The notes below the pieces were generated by a model. The model was not told where the DNA came from. It saw only the letters and a program-made list of their open reading frames with translations, and made no database searches. A stretch of DNA of 64,000 nucleotides, from contig CACLJX010000007.1 of NCBI GenBank assembly GCA_902607435.1, positions 19,854 through 83,853 of the forward strand, given 5' to 3'. Below, one piece after another: positions 20,021 to 30,330 of this stretch. This stretch comes from an uncultured Alphaproteobacteria bacterium. GTDB taxonomy: Bacteria; Pseudomonadota; Alphaproteobacteria; HIMB59; GCA-002718135. Made by a program: the position numbers and the translations under genes. Every line of letters begins with the position of its first letter. Within the stretch, counting starts at the first letter, position 1.

Positions 20021-20740
20021 TTATCTTTTACTTGAATTTCTTAGCGTTTTTATCATTCCCCATAATGTTTTAATCTCAGTTTTACTTAACTGAGCTCTTA
20101 AAAACATTGACTGAATATTATTGAACATTGATCGAGTTTTTTCTTTTGGATAAATAAAACCAGAGATAATTAATTCATGTTTTAAAAAATTCATGAAAAA
20201 ATCAAAATCTTTTTTTGTAGATAAATTATTTTTATTTATTTTAAATTCATTTGGCTTATTAAAATACTCATGCCATTTATAAGCCATTATTAAAACACTA
20301 TGGGAAAGATTGAGTGAATGATTTGTCATTGGTAAACCAATACTAAAAATACTATCACATAACATTAAATTTTCATTAGATAATCCTGAATTTTCAGGAC
20401 CAAATATTATAGCAATATTTTTATTTGTTGGTATTTGTTTAAATAATAAAGAAAAATTATTTTGATGAGGTTTATGTAAAAATCTTTTTCTAGCAGAAGT
20501 TGCAATTACATAATGAAATGGAGATAAGGCTAAATTAAGTGAATTAAATACTTTTGTATTTTTAATTATAATATTTGCATTAGCGGATGCATCTAAAGCT
20601 TTTTGATTAGGCCATTGTTTTTTAGGTGATATTAAGATTAATTTTTTTAAACCACAATTTTGCATTGCTCTTGCTACCAATCCAATATTTTCTGGTAGTT
20701 GTGGTTTAACTAATATTATAGAAGGTTTTGATATTTTCAC
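20021..20740 (-). CDS. trmJ: SpoU-family RNA 2'-O-methyltransferase, TrmJ-like
   Basis: SPOUT-class methyltransferase of 239 residues. The three knot motifs are visible: VKPQLPENIGLVARAMQNCG (motif 1), IIFGPENSGLSNE (motif 2) and LNLSHSVLIMAYKW (motif 3). TrmJ methylates position 32 of several tRNAs, and the C-terminal helical extension (KTRSMFNNIQSMFLRA) is typical of TrmJ. It lies downstream of cimA on the same strand with a two-base gap. Confidence 0.88.
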   Translation of the reverse strand: MKISKPSIILVKPQLPENIGLVARAMQNCGLKKLILISPKKQWPNQKALDASANANIIIKNTKVFNSLNLALSPFHYVIATSARKRFLHKPHQNNFSLLFKQIPTNKNIAIIFGPENSGLSNENLMLCDSIFSIGLPMTNHSLNLSHSVLIMAYKWHEYFNKPNEFKINKNNLSTKKDFDFFMNFLKHELIISGFIYPKEKTRSMFNNIQSMFLRAQLSKTEIKTLWGMIKTLRNSSKR

Positions 20741-20742
20741 AA

Positions 20743-22323
20743 TTATGATTTTAAATCATGAAATAACTTAAAGGTAATACTATCAAAAATAGCATTATAT
20801 GAAGCATCAATTATGTTAGAAGATACTCCTATAGTTGTCCAATGCTTACTGTTATCATCTGTTGATTCAATAAAAACCCTAGTAATAGCAGCAGTGCCTT
20901 TTTCAGGAGAAATTATCATTACTTTGTAATCAGTAAGTTTTAAAGTTTCTAATGTGGGATAAAAGTTAATTAATGCTTTTCTTAATGCACTATCAATTGC
21001 ATTAACAGGTCCGTTTCCAACTCCTACTGTCATTCTTTCTTCTTTATTAACATGAATTTTAATTGTTGCTTCTGATTCAGTTATTAATTGACCCTTAGCA
21101 TTCCATCGTCTCTCATCAGTAACTCGAAATTTTTGAAGGTTATAATAATCTTTTATTTGTCCTAATTCTTTCCTTATTAAAACTTCAAAACTAGCTAAAG
21201 CAGTATCATATGAGAAACCTTCATATTCTTTTTGTTTAATAATATTAAGAAGATTTGATATTTCATCTTTATCCAATGCAATAGACATTTTTTTAAGTTG
21301 ATTAAGAATATTAGACTTACCAGCTTGATCCGAAATTATAACATTTCTTGAATTGCCAACAATTTCTGGATCAATATGCTCATATGTTCTTGGATTTTTT
21401 TCTACTGCAGAAGCATGTAAACCACCTTTGTGAGAAAAAGCGTATTGTCCTACATAAGGAGATTGTTTCGAGCCTGAAATATTCAATAATTCATTCAAAA
21501 TATTTGAAGTCTTAGTTAAAAGTTTTAAATTTTCTTTTTTTACATTAACTGTAAAATTTGTTTTTAATATTAATGTTGGTATTAAAGACATTAGATTTGC
21601 ATTCCCACACCTTTCTCCCAAACCATTAATTGTCCCCTGAATATGTCTAGCTCCAGCATTAACGGCAGCTAAGCTATTTGCAACAGCATTTTCAGTATCA
21701 TTATGAGCGTGAATACCTAAATTTTCACCAGGAACTATTTCGTTTACAACTTTAACTATATCGTAAATTTCATTAGGTAATGAACCTCCATTAGTATCGC
21801 ATAATACTATCCATCTTGATCCTGACTTAAAAGCTGTTTCTATACACTTAATGGCATATTTTTTATTAATTTTAAAACCATCAAAAAAATGTTCTGCATC
21901 AAAAATAGGTTCTTTATTCTTTTTTTTAATTTCCTCTATACTATCTTTAATCATCTCTAGATTTTCATCTTCTGAGATATTTAATGCTTCTTTAACTTGA
22001 AAAGTTGATGATTTCCCTACTATACAAATAGTCTTTGCTGATGAATTTAAAAGGGCATTTAACCCTGGATCATTAGCTGCGCTATGTCCTGGCCTTCTTG
22101 TCATTCCAAATGCTGTTAATGATGAATTTGTAAAATTTAACTCTTTATCAAAAAACTGATTATCAGTGGGATTTGCTCCCGGCCATCCGCCTTCTATATA
22201 ATCAACTCCTAAATCATCAAGGGCATTTGCAATAATAACTTTATCGTTAACTGAAAAATTAACGCCAGTAGTTTGTTGACCGTCTCTTAGGGTTGTATCA
22301 AATAAATATATTTTATTAGACAT
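20743..22323 (-). CDS. cimA: (R)-citramalate synthase
   Basis: Condenses pyruvate with acetyl-CoA to citramalate, giving a threonine-independent route to 2-oxobutyrate and isoleucine. At 526 residues it has the HMGL-like barrel (DTTLRDGQQTTG, residues 9-20; GIHAHNDTENAVANS for metal binding), the communication region, and a C-terminal LeuA-type regulatory domain (about 400-526) for isoleucine feedback. GQQTTGVNF, not GEQ, is usual for CimA and separates it from 2-isopropylmalate synthase. About 100 bases separate it from gltX upstream. Confidence 0.9.
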   Translation of the reverse strand: MSNKIYLFDTTLRDGQQTTGVNFSVNDKVIIANALDDLGVDYIEGGWPGANPTDNQFFDKELNFTNSSLTAFGMTRRPGHSAANDPGLNALLNSSAKTICIVGKSSTFQVKEALNISEDENLEMIKDSIEEIKKKNKEPIFDAEHFFDGFKINKKYAIKCIETAFKSGSRWIVLCDTNGGSLPNEIYDIVKVVNEIVPGENLGIHAHNDTENAVANSLAAVNAGARHIQGTINGLGERCGNANLMSLIPTLILKTNFTVNVKKENLKLLTKTSNILNELLNISGSKQSPYVGQYAFSHKGGLHASAVEKNPRTYEHIDPEIVGNSRNVIISDQAGKSNILNQLKKMSIALDKDEISNLLNIIKQKEYEGFSYDTALASFEVLIRKELGQIKDYYNLQKFRVTDERRWNAKGQLITESEATIKIHVNKEERMTVGVGNGPVNAIDSALRKALINFYPTLETLKLTDYKVMIISPEKGTAAITRVFIESTDDNSKHWTTIGVSSNIIDASYNAIFDSITFKLFHDLKS

Positions 22324-22425
22324 TTTTATGGCCTGCTAAATTAAAATTGAATTTATGTCGAGTTAAATCATTTATTTGTGTAAATATTCTTATTTGCTCT
22401 CTTGTTTGAAATTGAAAAATTAGCC

Positions 22426-23757
22426 TTACTGAGCAAATTTCTTTAAAATTTGTTCCTTTTTTAATAGAGGAATTAAATATTTTAATTCTGGTCCTGTTTC
22501 TCTACCAGTAAGTGCTAATCTTAAAGGCATAAACAAATCTTTTCCTCTTTTCTTAGTCTTTTCTTTAATTTTTGTTATCCATTCATCCCAAGTATTAAAA
22601 TCATAAGGTTCATCAGGTAACATTTCAGCTGCTATGGTCAAAAAATCTTTTTGATCTGTTATGTAAATTTCATCAGAATTAACTATGTTCCACCAGTTAA
22701 TAGTATCAGAAAAAAAATATATATTGTATTTTACAAAACTCCAAAATTCTTCTGTTGCAATTTCAATATTTAGTTTTTTAAACTTTTCTTCAATTTCTGA
22801 AAATTCATATAATTGCAGTATATCTTTATTTAAAAACTTAAGAACTTCATTGGAAAATTTTGGAGGAGATGAAGAAATTGTATTAATTGTAAATTTTTTT
22901 ATTAAGAAATTAATATCTTTTATTTTAGATATATTTTTACTTGTTCCAATACTTAATAAATAATTTAGCAAAGTTATACTTTCATAACCTTTATCTCTCA
23001 AATTTTTTATTGATAAACTCCCAATTCTTTTACCAAAACTTTTTCCTTTTTCATCAGTTAAAAAAGGATGATGTCCAAACTTAGGAGTTTTGGCACTTAG
23101 TGCTTCAAATATTTGAATATGAAATGCTGTATTAGATATGTGATCTTCGCCTCTAATAATATCAGTAATTTTTTCTTCAATATCATCAACAACTGAAGGT
23201 AAATGATATAAAAAAGAACCATCTTCTCTAATTAAAATTGGGTCACTTAAATTTTTACTATCAAAAGATATTTTGCCTTTAATAAGATCATCCCATTCAA
23301 CAATCTTATCTTCTAATCTAAATCTCCAATGAGGTCTCTTACCTTGATTTATTAAAGTATTAATTTGATCATTTGATAATTTTAACGCACTCCTATCATA
23401 AATAGGTGGTTTTCCAGTAATTAATAAACTTTTTCTTTTTAAAGCAAGCTCTTCTGTACTCTCAAAACAGGGATAGAGTTTCTGTGATGATTTTAAAAAA
23501 GAAATTTTATCTTCATAAATAGATTTTCTATCAGATTGCTTAAATTTTTTAGACCAAGTAATTCCGAGCCATCTCAGATCTTCAATTATTGCTTCAACAA
23601 ATTCAGGTTTGCTTTTTTCTTTATCAGTATCATCTATACGTAAAATAAATTCTCCATTTTTATTTTTTATATGAACCCAATTTAATAAAGCTGATCTTGC
23701 ATTGCCTACATGTAGAAGACCTGTAGGACTTGGAGCAAAACGTGATTTAAAAGTCAA
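22426..23757 (-). CDS. gltX: glutamyl-tRNA synthetase
   Basis: Class I synthetase of 443 residues. The HIGH motif is HVGN at 16-19 (PSPTGLLHVGNARSALLNW). The KMSKS-equivalent loop reads GKSFGKRIGSLSI, that is FGKR where most GltX enzymes have LSKR. The anticodon-binding part is shorter than in E. coli (471 residues). Alphaproteobacteria often carry two GltX copies with split tRNA-Glu and tRNA-Gln roles, and this form with GSLS after the loop looks like the GltX2 type. It is coupled to nadE, whose stop adjoins its start. Confidence 0.92.
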   Translation of the reverse strand: MTFKSRFAPSPTGLLHVGNARSALLNWVHIKNKNGEFILRIDDTDKEKSKPEFVEAIIEDLRWLGITWSKKFKQSDRKSIYEDKISFLKSSQKLYPCFESTEELALKRKSLLITGKPPIYDRSALKLSNDQINTLINQGKRPHWRFRLEDKIVEWDDLIKGKISFDSKNLSDPILIREDGSFLYHLPSVVDDIEEKITDIIRGEDHISNTAFHIQIFEALSAKTPKFGHHPFLTDEKGKSFGKRIGSLSIKNLRDKGYESITLLNYLLSIGTSKNISKIKDINFLIKKFTINTISSSPPKFSNEVLKFLNKDILQLYEFSEIEEKFKKLNIEIATEEFWSFVKYNIYFFSDTINWWNIVNSDEIYITDQKDFLTIAAEMLPDEPYDFNTWDEWITKIKEKTKKRGKDLFMPLRLALTGRETGPELKYLIPLLKKEQILKKFAQ

Positions 23758-24498
23758 TTATTTTTCCTTAAATAAACAAACTGGAATTGGTTTCATTTTG
23801 TGTAAATTAGATTCTCTAACTTCTAGATATTTTTTGTAATAATTGCTATTCGGATTATTCATAGCTTCCTCTATTTGCTTATAAGTTAGTCCTATTTGGT
23901 CTTCATCATTTCTACTATCATCCCACAAACCATCTGTTGGTTTTGCATCAATAATATCCTGTATTATAGACATTTTAGATCCCATTTCCCACACTTGAGT
24001 TTTTGTACAATCAGCAATGGGTAAAATATCCACACCTCCATCACCATATTTCGTATAAAATCCAATACCAAAATCTTCAACTTTATTTCCTGTGCCAACT
24101 ACAATGCCTTTATTTGATTGAGCTATCTGATACAAAGTAACCATTCTTAAACGCGATCTTGAATTAGCAAAGGCGAGTTCATCTTCAAAATCTTCCATAG
24201 TATGTTGAAATAATTTAAAAATATTATCTAGGTTAATTGTATAGCTTTTAATATTTTTATAACGATTTTCTAACCATTCTATATGGCGTAGGCTTAAAGA
24301 ATGATGATTAGGATTTTGATTTATTGGCATTGATACTACTATAGTTTTTAATTTAGTTTTAGCACATAAAGTACTAGTCACAGCTGAATCAATACCTCCA
24401 GATACTCCCACTACAAGTACCTTAGATTGATTACTAATAGTAGTTGTATAATCAATTATCCAATTAACAATATACTGAATTCTTTCTTCTATTTTCAT
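23758..24498 (-). CDS. nadE: NAD synthase, ammonia-dependent
   Basis: Amidates deamido-NAD to NAD using ATP and ammonia. The PP-loop SGGIDSAVTS, the VGTGNKVEDFGIGFYTKYGD segment and the PTDGLWDDSRNDEDQIG segment are diagnostic. About 246 residues from the ATG at 24498, so there is no glutaminase domain; an upstream TTG at 24516 is less likely as start. It is directly followed by gltX and preceded by the DAHP synthase gene (23 bases), forming a minus-strand operon. Confidence 0.93.
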   Translation of the reverse strand: MKIEERIQYIVNWIIDYTTTISNQSKVLVVGVSGGIDSAVTSTLCAKTKLKTIVVSMPINQNPNHHSLSLRHIEWLENRYKNIKSYTINLDNIFKLFQHTMEDFEDELAFANSRSRLRMVTLYQIAQSNKGIVVGTGNKVEDFGIGFYTKYGDGGVDILPIADCTKTQVWEMGSKMSIIQDIIDAKPTDGLWDDSRNDEDQIGLTYKQIEEAMNNPNSNYYKKYLEVRESNLHKMKPIPVCLFKEK

Positions 24499-24521
24499 AT
24501 ACAATTTATATAACAATAAAA

Positions 24522-25898
24522 TTATATTTTGGAAGACTGCTGAATTCTTATTCTTTCATCATTTAAAAATTCTGAAAGCAAAAAAGCTAGCTCGAGTGAC
24601 TGTGAAGCATTTAACCGTGGATCACAATAAGTATGATATCTACTATTTAAATCACTTTCTTTGATCTCCTGAACTCCTCCAATACACTCAGTAACATCTT
24701 GACCTGTCATTTCTAAATGGATTCCTCCAGGGTAAGACCCTTGCGATCTATGAATTTGAAAAAACTGTTCAATTTCAGATATAATATTTTTGAGTGGTCT
24801 AGTTTTAAAGCCATTAGAGGCTTTAATTGTATTTCCATGCATTGGATCACAAGCCCATACTACTATTTTACCTTCTTTTTCAACAGCAGAGATTACACGA
24901 GGAAGGTTAGTTGATACTTTCTCTGCTCCCATTCTACAAATTAAGGTCATTCTTCCTGGTATATTTTCTGGATTAATTATATCAATAATTTTTAGAAGTT
25001 CATCAGTATCAATAGTTGGTCCTACTTTAATACCAATTGGATTTCCAATACCTTTTACAAATTCAATATGAGCTCCATCAAATTGTCTTGTTCTATCTCC
25101 AACCCATAACATGTGAGCAGAAACATCATACCATTTACCAGATGTACTATCTATACGTGTAAGCGCTTCTTCATAAGGAAGTAATAAAGCTTCATGGCTT
25201 GTATAAAAATCTGTTTCATTCATTTGACGAACATTTTGATCATTAATTCCACAAGCTTCCATAAAAGCCAAACACTCATCAATTCTTTTTGCCATTTTTT
25301 CAAATTTATTTTTTGATTGTCCTTCTTCAACATAACTAAGATTCCATTGATGAATTTGTTTTAAATTAGCAAAACCTCCTTGAGCAAAAGCTCTAAGTAA
25401 ATTAAGTGATGAAGCTGATTGGTTATAAGCTTGGATTAATCTTTGTGGATCAGGTTCTCTTGAACTTTGATCAAAATCAATACCATTTATTATATCTCCT
25501 TTATATGACTCAAGTTTTATATTATTAACTATTTCAGTTGGTTGCGAACGTGGCTTAGCAAATTGTCCAGCCATTCTTCCAACTTTTACAACAGGACATG
25601 AAGCTCCAAAGGTAAGAACAACAGCCATTTGAAGCATAACTTTAAAAGAATCTCTGATATTATCAGGATGAAAATCTGAAAAACTTTCAGCACAATCTCC
25701 ACCTTGTAATAGAAAAGCATTACCCTTTGAAACTTCTCCCAATTGCTTTTCTAGTTTTCTTGATTCTCCAGCAAAAACTAATGGTGGAAATTGAGATAGT
25801 TGCTTAATTGAAAAAGAAAGCGCTTCAACATCCTTATACGTTGGTATGTGTTTTGCAGGTTTGTTTCTCCAACTCTTAGGTGACCATTTATTTTTCAT
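24522..25898 (-). CDS. 3-deoxy-7-phosphoheptulonate (DAHP) synthase, class II
   Basis: First step of the shikimate pathway: phosphoenolpyruvate plus erythrose 4-phosphate. At 458 residues this is the plant/microbial class II type, with [17 protein letters not shown] at the start, [13 protein letters not shown] near 120 (substrate-binding R and K), [13 protein letters not shown] near 350 and [18 protein letters not shown] near 397. Known class II enzymes are metal-dependent through Cys, His, Glu and Asp residues that are all within these segments. It is first of the operon with nadE and gltX. Confidence 0.95.
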   Translation of the reverse strand: MKNKWSPKSWRNKPAKHIPTYKDVEALSFSIKQLSQFPPLVFAGESRKLEKQLGEVSKGNAFLLQGGDCAESFSDFHPDNIRDSFKVMLQMAVVLTFGASCPVVKVGRMAGQFAKPRSQPTEIVNNIKLESYKGDIINGIDFDQSSREPDPQRLIQAYNQSASSLNLLRAFAQGGFANLKQIHQWNLSYVEEGQSKNKFEKMAKRIDECLAFMEACGINDQNVRQMNETDFYTSHEALLLPYEEALTRIDSTSGKWYDVSAHMLWVGDRTRQFDGAHIEFVKGIGNPIGIKVGPTIDTDELLKIIDIINPENIPGRMTLICRMGAEKVSTNLPRVISAVEKEGKIVVWACDPMHGNTIKASNGFKTRPLKNIISEIEQFFQIHRSQGSYPGGIHLEMTGQDVTECIGGVQEIKESDLNSRYHTYCDPRLNASQSLELAFLLSEFLNDERIRIQQSSKI

Positions 25899-25911
25899 AT
25901 TTAAAGCGGCT

Positions 25912-25945
25912 ATTAGACTTTCTTGAATCTAGTGACAAGTCTAAT
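25912..25945 (-). promoter_or_regulatory. stem-loop between glmU and the DAHP synthase gene
   Basis: A 9-base inverted repeat, ATTAGACTT and AAGTCTAAT, separated by 16 bases. On the minus strand it lies just after the glmU stop and just before the DAHP synthase start codon (14 bases). There is no T-run, so a leader structure or weak terminator are both possible. Function inferred from position only. Confidence 0.4.
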
Positions 25946-25965
25946 TTATTAAATTCTTTTAAATC

Positions 25966-27276
25966 TTATTTTTTCTTAGGTTTTTTGATTTTTTTAACAA
26001 TTTTTAAAGGTGAACGCTCAATAGCTAATGATTTTGAAGGAATATTTTTAGTAATTACACTTCCAGCACCAATTGTTGAATTTTCCTTAATTGTTAATGG
26101 AGCTATTAAAGATACATTTGACCCAACAAAAACATTATCTTTTATAATTGTTTTATTTTTATTCTTGCCATCATAATTACATGTAATAGTCCCAGCCCCT
26201 ATATTAACATGTTTGCCTAATTTACTATCACCTATATAACTTAAATGTTTTATAGAAGTTGAATCGCCTATTGTTGAATTTTTTATTTCAACAAAATTAC
26301 CAATTTTTACTCTTTTTCCTATTATTGAATGAGGTTCTATTCTAGCAAATGGACCAATTGAGCTATTATCTCCTATTTTACAGTTTTCAATCACAGTATG
26401 ACTTTTTATAATGACATTCTTGCCTAAAGTAACTCCTCTTTTTATAACAACAAATGGTTCTAATACTGAATCCTTCCCAATTCTTGTATCATTACTGAGT
26501 CTAACTGTATTAGGTTGAAGTATCGTTACACCTTTTGCAACTATTTTTTTCTTTAATTCTTTTTGCATTAACTCATCCACATTTATTAATTCTTGTCTTG
26601 TATTTATACCTTGTAATTCTTCTTCTGAACATAAAGAAAAACCAAAACTTTTATTTTTTTGATAAGCGATTTCAAATAAATCAGTTAAATATTTTTCTTT
26701 TTTAATATTCTTATTAGAAATTTTTTTTATATTAGTAAATAAAAAATTATAACTACATAGCATGATTCCAGAATTACATAATGTAATTTTTTTAATTTTT
26801 TTAGTAGCACGCAATTCTTCTGTAACACGAATTACTTTTTTTCCATTTGTTTCAACTCTTCCGTAACCAAATGGATTTTTCGCATTAAAAGCTAACATAG
26901 AACCTGCTTGTTTTAATGAGTTAAAATTCCTAACTAATTTTGTAATTGATTTCTCCTTAACCAACGGAACATCACCAAATAAAACTAGTACATTATTGTT
27001 TTTTCTTACATGTTTTTTTGCTAAAATAACAGCGTCTGCAGTTCCTTGGGGCTTAGGTTGTAAAACTATTTTGCATTTATTAAATTTTTTTTTTAAGAAA
27101 TGAATATTGTCATTATTACAAATCATCACAATATCATTTTTAGAAATATTATTTGCCACTGAAAAAACATAATCAATTAATGATTGCTCAGCTAATTCAT
27201 GAAATATTTTGGATCTAATACTATTAAATCTTGTACTTTTCCCTGCTGCCAATATTATTGTGGTTATTTTTTTCAT
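25966..27276 (-). CDS. glmU: bifunctional GlmU: glucosamine-1-phosphate acetyltransferase / GlcNAc-1-P uridyltransferase
   Basis: Makes UDP-GlcNAc for peptidoglycan and lipid A. The N-terminal nucleotidyltransferase domain starts TTIILAAGKSTRFNSI with FGDVPLV near 100. From about 245 a left-handed beta-helix of hexapeptide repeats (for example IGKRVKIGNFVEIKNSTIG) makes the acetyltransferase, with HLSYIGDSKLG and NIGAGTITCNYDGKNKN as active-site segments. At 436 residues it is slightly shorter than E. coli GlmU (456). Confidence 0.95.
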   Translation of the reverse strand: MKKITTIILAAGKSTRFNSIRSKIFHELAEQSLIDYVFSVANNISKNDIVMICNNDNIHFLKKKFNKCKIVLQPKPQGTADAVILAKKHVRKNNNVLVLFGDVPLVKEKSITKLVRNFNSLKQAGSMLAFNAKNPFGYGRVETNGKKVIRVTEELRATKKIKKITLCNSGIMLCSYNFLFTNIKKISNKNIKKEKYLTDLFEIAYQKNKSFGFSLCSEEELQGINTRQELINVDELMQKELKKKIVAKGVTILQPNTVRLSNDTRIGKDSVLEPFVVIKRGVTLGKNVIIKSHTVIENCKIGDNSSIGPFARIEPHSIIGKRVKIGNFVEIKNSTIGDSTSIKHLSYIGDSKLGKHVNIGAGTITCNYDGKNKNKTIIKDNVFVGSNVSLIAPLTIKENSTIGAGSVITKNIPSKSLAIERSPLKIVKKIKKPKKK

Positions 27277-27307
27277 TAAATTGACATTATATTAAATTTA
27301 AAAGGTA

Positions 27308-27940
27308 TTAGAAATTTCTTAAAATCTCATTTCCAAGATTAATTATTTCTTTTGAAGAGTCTGATGTGACACTAATGTCAACAACTCCTCTCCCTACTGA
27401 ATAAGTTTCAGCATATATTACTTTACTAGAAATCCTAGAACGCGCAATCTTACCTCCAGCATATCTTAAACGCAATATCATTGCGTAAGTTAATTTGGCT
27501 CTTGGCAAAACTCTATTTAAAATAATTGATGATTTTTTTCTTTCTTGCTTCACTAAATTCAAAAAAGGAATAGTTGCCATCAAATCAACAGGACTTGGTT
27601 GTACTGGCACGAAAACTCTATCTGAACTTCTTAAAACTTGTATGGTATCATAAGTTATTGAAGGAGGACTATCAATAATTACAAAATTATATTTACGCTT
27701 AATTTTTTTAACATCTTCAATTATTGTAGTTGTTGAATAAGGATATACATCAATGCCAGTTTCATTACTTCCATAGTATTTTTTTCGTGCTTCATACCAA
27801 TAAGTTAAGCTTTTCTGAGCATCAGCATCAATAATAGCCACTTTATAACCGCTATTACACCAAAGAACTGCAAGATTTACTGCAAGAGTAGTCTTCCCAG
27901 AACCTCCTTTTTGATTTGAAAAACTGATTATTTTACCCAT
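27308..27940 (-). CDS. ParA/MinD-family partition-like ATPase
   Basis: A 210-residue deviant-Walker ATPase: KGGSGKTT at residues 11-18 and VIIDSPPS near 88. The short length and DADAQKSLTYW place it among ParA-like proteins with a single domain (ParF/MipZ-like size). No parB or centromere-like repeats are adjacent, so plasmid-type partitioning is not supported. A role in positioning cell-division or other cargo is possible but unproven. It is divergent from the sua5 gene. Confidence 0.82.
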   Translation of the reverse strand: MGKIISFSNQKGGSGKTTLAVNLAVLWCNSGYKVAIIDADAQKSLTYWYEARKKYYGSNETGIDVYPYSTTTIIEDVKKIKRKYNFVIIDSPPSITYDTIQVLRSSDRVFVPVQPSPVDLMATIPFLNLVKQERKKSSIILNRVLPRAKLTYAMILRLRYAGGKIARSRISSKVIYAETYSVGRGVVDISVTSDSSKEIINLGNEILRNF

Positions 27941-27991
27941 GATAAAATTAGTATTGTAATAACTTTAGGATAATAACTAATTTATATTTTA

Positions 27992-28951
27992 ATGAAACCT
28001 ATTTTAGATAAAAAATATATAAAAAATGCTCTTAAGAAAGCTAAAAAAATTCTTCTCAGTGGTGAATTGGTTATATTTCCAACTGAAACAGTCTACGGAA
28101 TTGGGGCAAATGCAACAAATCTTAATGCAATACAAAAAATATATGAAATTAAAAAGCGACCTTATAACAATCCTTTAATATGTCATTTCCAAAACTTGCA
28201 AAAAATTCAAAATGATTTTGAAATAAATGAAGTAGCTTATAAATTAGCAGATTTTTTTTGGCCTGGGCCTTTAACACTTATTTTAAAAAAAAAGAAATCC
28301 TCAACAATTAGTTTTAATGTATCAAACAATAATGAACTAGTTGGGTGTCGTATACCTAATCATCCTATAGCTGGTAAATTGTTAAAATCTATTCCATTCC
28401 CAATAGCTGCTCCTAGTGCTAATATATCAACAAAACTTTCTTCAACTAATATAAATAATTTAGATAACGAATTAAAAAATAATATATTTTTTATTGATGG
28501 GGGTGATAGTTATCATGGTTTAGAATCAACTGTCATAAATGTAAGTTCAAACTATCCAACAATTTTACGTTACGGAAGTATTACTGTAGAGCAATTAAAA
28601 AAAATTATCCCTAACATTAATTTTATAAAGAAAAATAATTTAACACATTTAGCCCCTGGTCAGCAAAAAAAGCATTATTCTCCAAATATTCCAATACGTA
28701 TTAATGTTAAAAAAGTCTTAGAAGGAGAAGTTCTTTTAAATTTTGGAAAGAATAATTTAAAATCTAAATTATTTGAACTTAATCTTAGTCCTTCAAGAAA
28801 TTTAAAAGAAGCAGGAAAAAATTTGTATAACTTTTTGCATCAACTAGATAAGTATGAATATAAAGGAATTGCTGTTGCACCAATACCAAATCATAATCTT
28901 GGTAAAACAATTAATGATCGATTAAAAAGAGCTATATCTAATGATTCATAA
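27992..28951 (+). CDS. threonylcarbamoyl-AMP synthase, Sua5 type
   Basis: Makes threonylcarbamoyl-AMP from threonine, bicarbonate and ATP for the t6A modification at position 37 of ANN-decoding tRNAs. The YrdC domain is N-terminal (FPTETVYGIGANATN; KKRPYNNPL; APSANIS). A Sua5 C-terminal domain follows after the linker LAPGQQKKHYSPN, so at 319 residues it is Sua5 rather than the short TsaC. It is convergent with the oxidase at 29017. Confidence 0.93.
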   Translation: MKPILDKKYIKNALKKAKKILLSGELVIFPTETVYGIGANATNLNAIQKIYEIKKRPYNNPLICHFQNLQKIQNDFEINEVAYKLADFFWPGPLTLILKKKKSSTISFNVSNNNELVGCRIPNHPIAGKLLKSIPFPIAAPSANISTKLSSTNINNLDNELKNNIFFIDGGDSYHGLESTVINVSSNYPTILRYGSITVEQLKKIIPNINFIKKNNLTHLAPGQQKKHYSPNIPIRINVKKVLEGEVLLNFGKNNLKSKLFELNLSPSRNLKEAGKNLYNFLHQLDKYEYKGIAVAPIPNHNLGKTINDRLKRAISNDS

Positions 28952-29016
28952 TAAATAATTATTTAATATAATTTCTAAAATTGTTAGTCCTGGGAAAATA
29001 ATTGATTATAATTAAA

Positions 29017-30330
29017 TTAAAAAATATCTCTCATTTTGTAGTATGCTATTGAAGCTGAGTAAATAGGGCGCCTAAAAAAATCTCCACCAGGTATACTAAT
29101 ATGTTTAATAGATTCAAAAAAATTAAATCTATCAGAAAAACCAGAAATTTTTTCAGCTATAAGCTTACCTGCCAATGTACTTAAGGCTAGGCCATGTCCG
29201 GAATATCCATGTGCATAAATAAGTTTCCCATTCATCATTGTGCCAAAATCTGGCAGTCTATTAACTGTGATAGCTAAGGTACCACCCCAAGAAAATTCAA
29301 TTTTGTATTTTTTAAGTTCAGGAAAAACTTTGTACATTCTTTTCTTTACAAAATTTTCAGAATCATGATTAAAAGACGCTGTGTATGTTTCTCCTCCTCC
29401 AAAAATCATTCTCCAATCTTCTGAAAAACGATAATAATCTATTATGAAACGTGTATCACATACAGCATAATTGTTTTTAATTAGTTGTTTTGCTTTTTCT
29501 TCTCTCAAAGGCTCTGTGGCTATAATGTAATTATTAATAGGCATGAATTTATTTCTTTTTTTGCCGAGCAATTTATCAAGATAACCATTACATCCAACTA
29601 CAGCATATTTTGCTTTTATTATATTTTTTTGAGTAATAATTTTAATACCATCACTAGTTTCTTCTATGTTTGTGACAGGAGTATTTTCTAAAATATTTAC
29701 ATTTAAATTAATTAATTGATTAGTCAGTCCCAATAGGAATTTAAGAGGATTTAAATGATAACTTCCTTTATTAAGAAGTCCTGAGAAATATTTTTTTGAA
29801 TTAATTTCTTCTTTTATTTTTTTAAAATTAAAGAATTCATATTTATCAAAATCATAATTTTTTTGAATATAATCTATTTCATATAAGAATTCTTTTTCGT
29901 CTTTTTTATAAGAACCTGCTGTCAACACACCATTTTGAAGAGCACAATCAATTTTATATTTTTTTATGTGATCTTTTGCTTCGTTAACGGCTTCTAATCC
30001 TAATTTCCATAATTCCTTTGCATGATTAATGCCTAATTTTTTTTCTAAAGAAGACTGGCTTTTGCGCATTCCTATTCCTAATTGACCGCCATTTCTGCCT
30101 GAAGCTCCCCATCCTATTTTGCGTGCTTCAAGAAGAATTACACTATAACCTTTACGAACAATGTTAAGTGCCGATGAAATTCCTGTTAAACCCCCTCCAA
30201 TAATACAAACATCCACATCAAAATTACTATCAGTATTATTTGATAAAATAGGAAAGTTTACGGAATTATGGTAAAAACTACCATTTTCATTATCATGTTG
30301 TTCAAAAGTATTTTTTTTGTTAATTGGCAT
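29017..30330 (-). CDS. FAD-dependent amine oxidoreductase (DadA/PuuB-like)
   Basis: A 437-residue DAO-superfamily flavoprotein. The dinucleotide-binding motif is VCIIGGGLTGISSALN (41-56), with E68 at the end of strand 2, and GWGASGRNGGQ at 73-83 is typical of gamma-glutamylputrescine oxidase and related enzymes. PuuB oxidises gamma-glutamylputrescine to the aldehyde. The gene is divergent from a PuuA-like glutamine synthetase homologue (84 bases apart), which strongly suggests the gamma-glutamylated amine route. The exact amine is inferred, not shown. Confidence 0.85.
   Translation of the reverse strand: MPINKKNTFEQHDNENGSFYHNSVNFPILSNNTDSNFDVDVCIIGGGLTGISSALNIVRKGYSVILLEARKIGWGASGRNGGQLGIGMRKSQSSLEKKLGINHAKELWKLGLEAVNEAKDHIKKYKIDCALQNGVLTAGSYKKDEKEFLYEIDYIQKNYDFDKYEFFNFKKIKEEINSKKYFSGLLNKGSYHLNPLKFLLGLTNQLINLNVNILENTPVTNIEETSDGIKIITQKNIIKAKYAVVGCNGYLDKLLGKKRNKFMPINNYIIATEPLREEKAKQLIKNNYAVCDTRFIIDYYRFSEDWRMIFGGGETYTASFNHDSENFVKKRMYKVFPELKKYKIEFSWGGTLAITVNRLPDFGTMMNGKLIYAHGYSGHGLALSTLAGKLIAEKISGFSDRFNFFESIKHISIPGGDFFRRPIYSASIAYYKMRDIF

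Noticed and set aside
25880..27276. Long open frames on the strand opposite glmU and the DAHP synthase gene
   Set aside because: They are antisense to conserved coding regions and lack family signatures or ribosome-binding sites.
27308..27940. Plasmid or integrated-element partition system around the ParA-like gene
   Set aside because: No parB, no centromere-like repeats and no mobile-element genes nearby; it stands between glmU and sua5.
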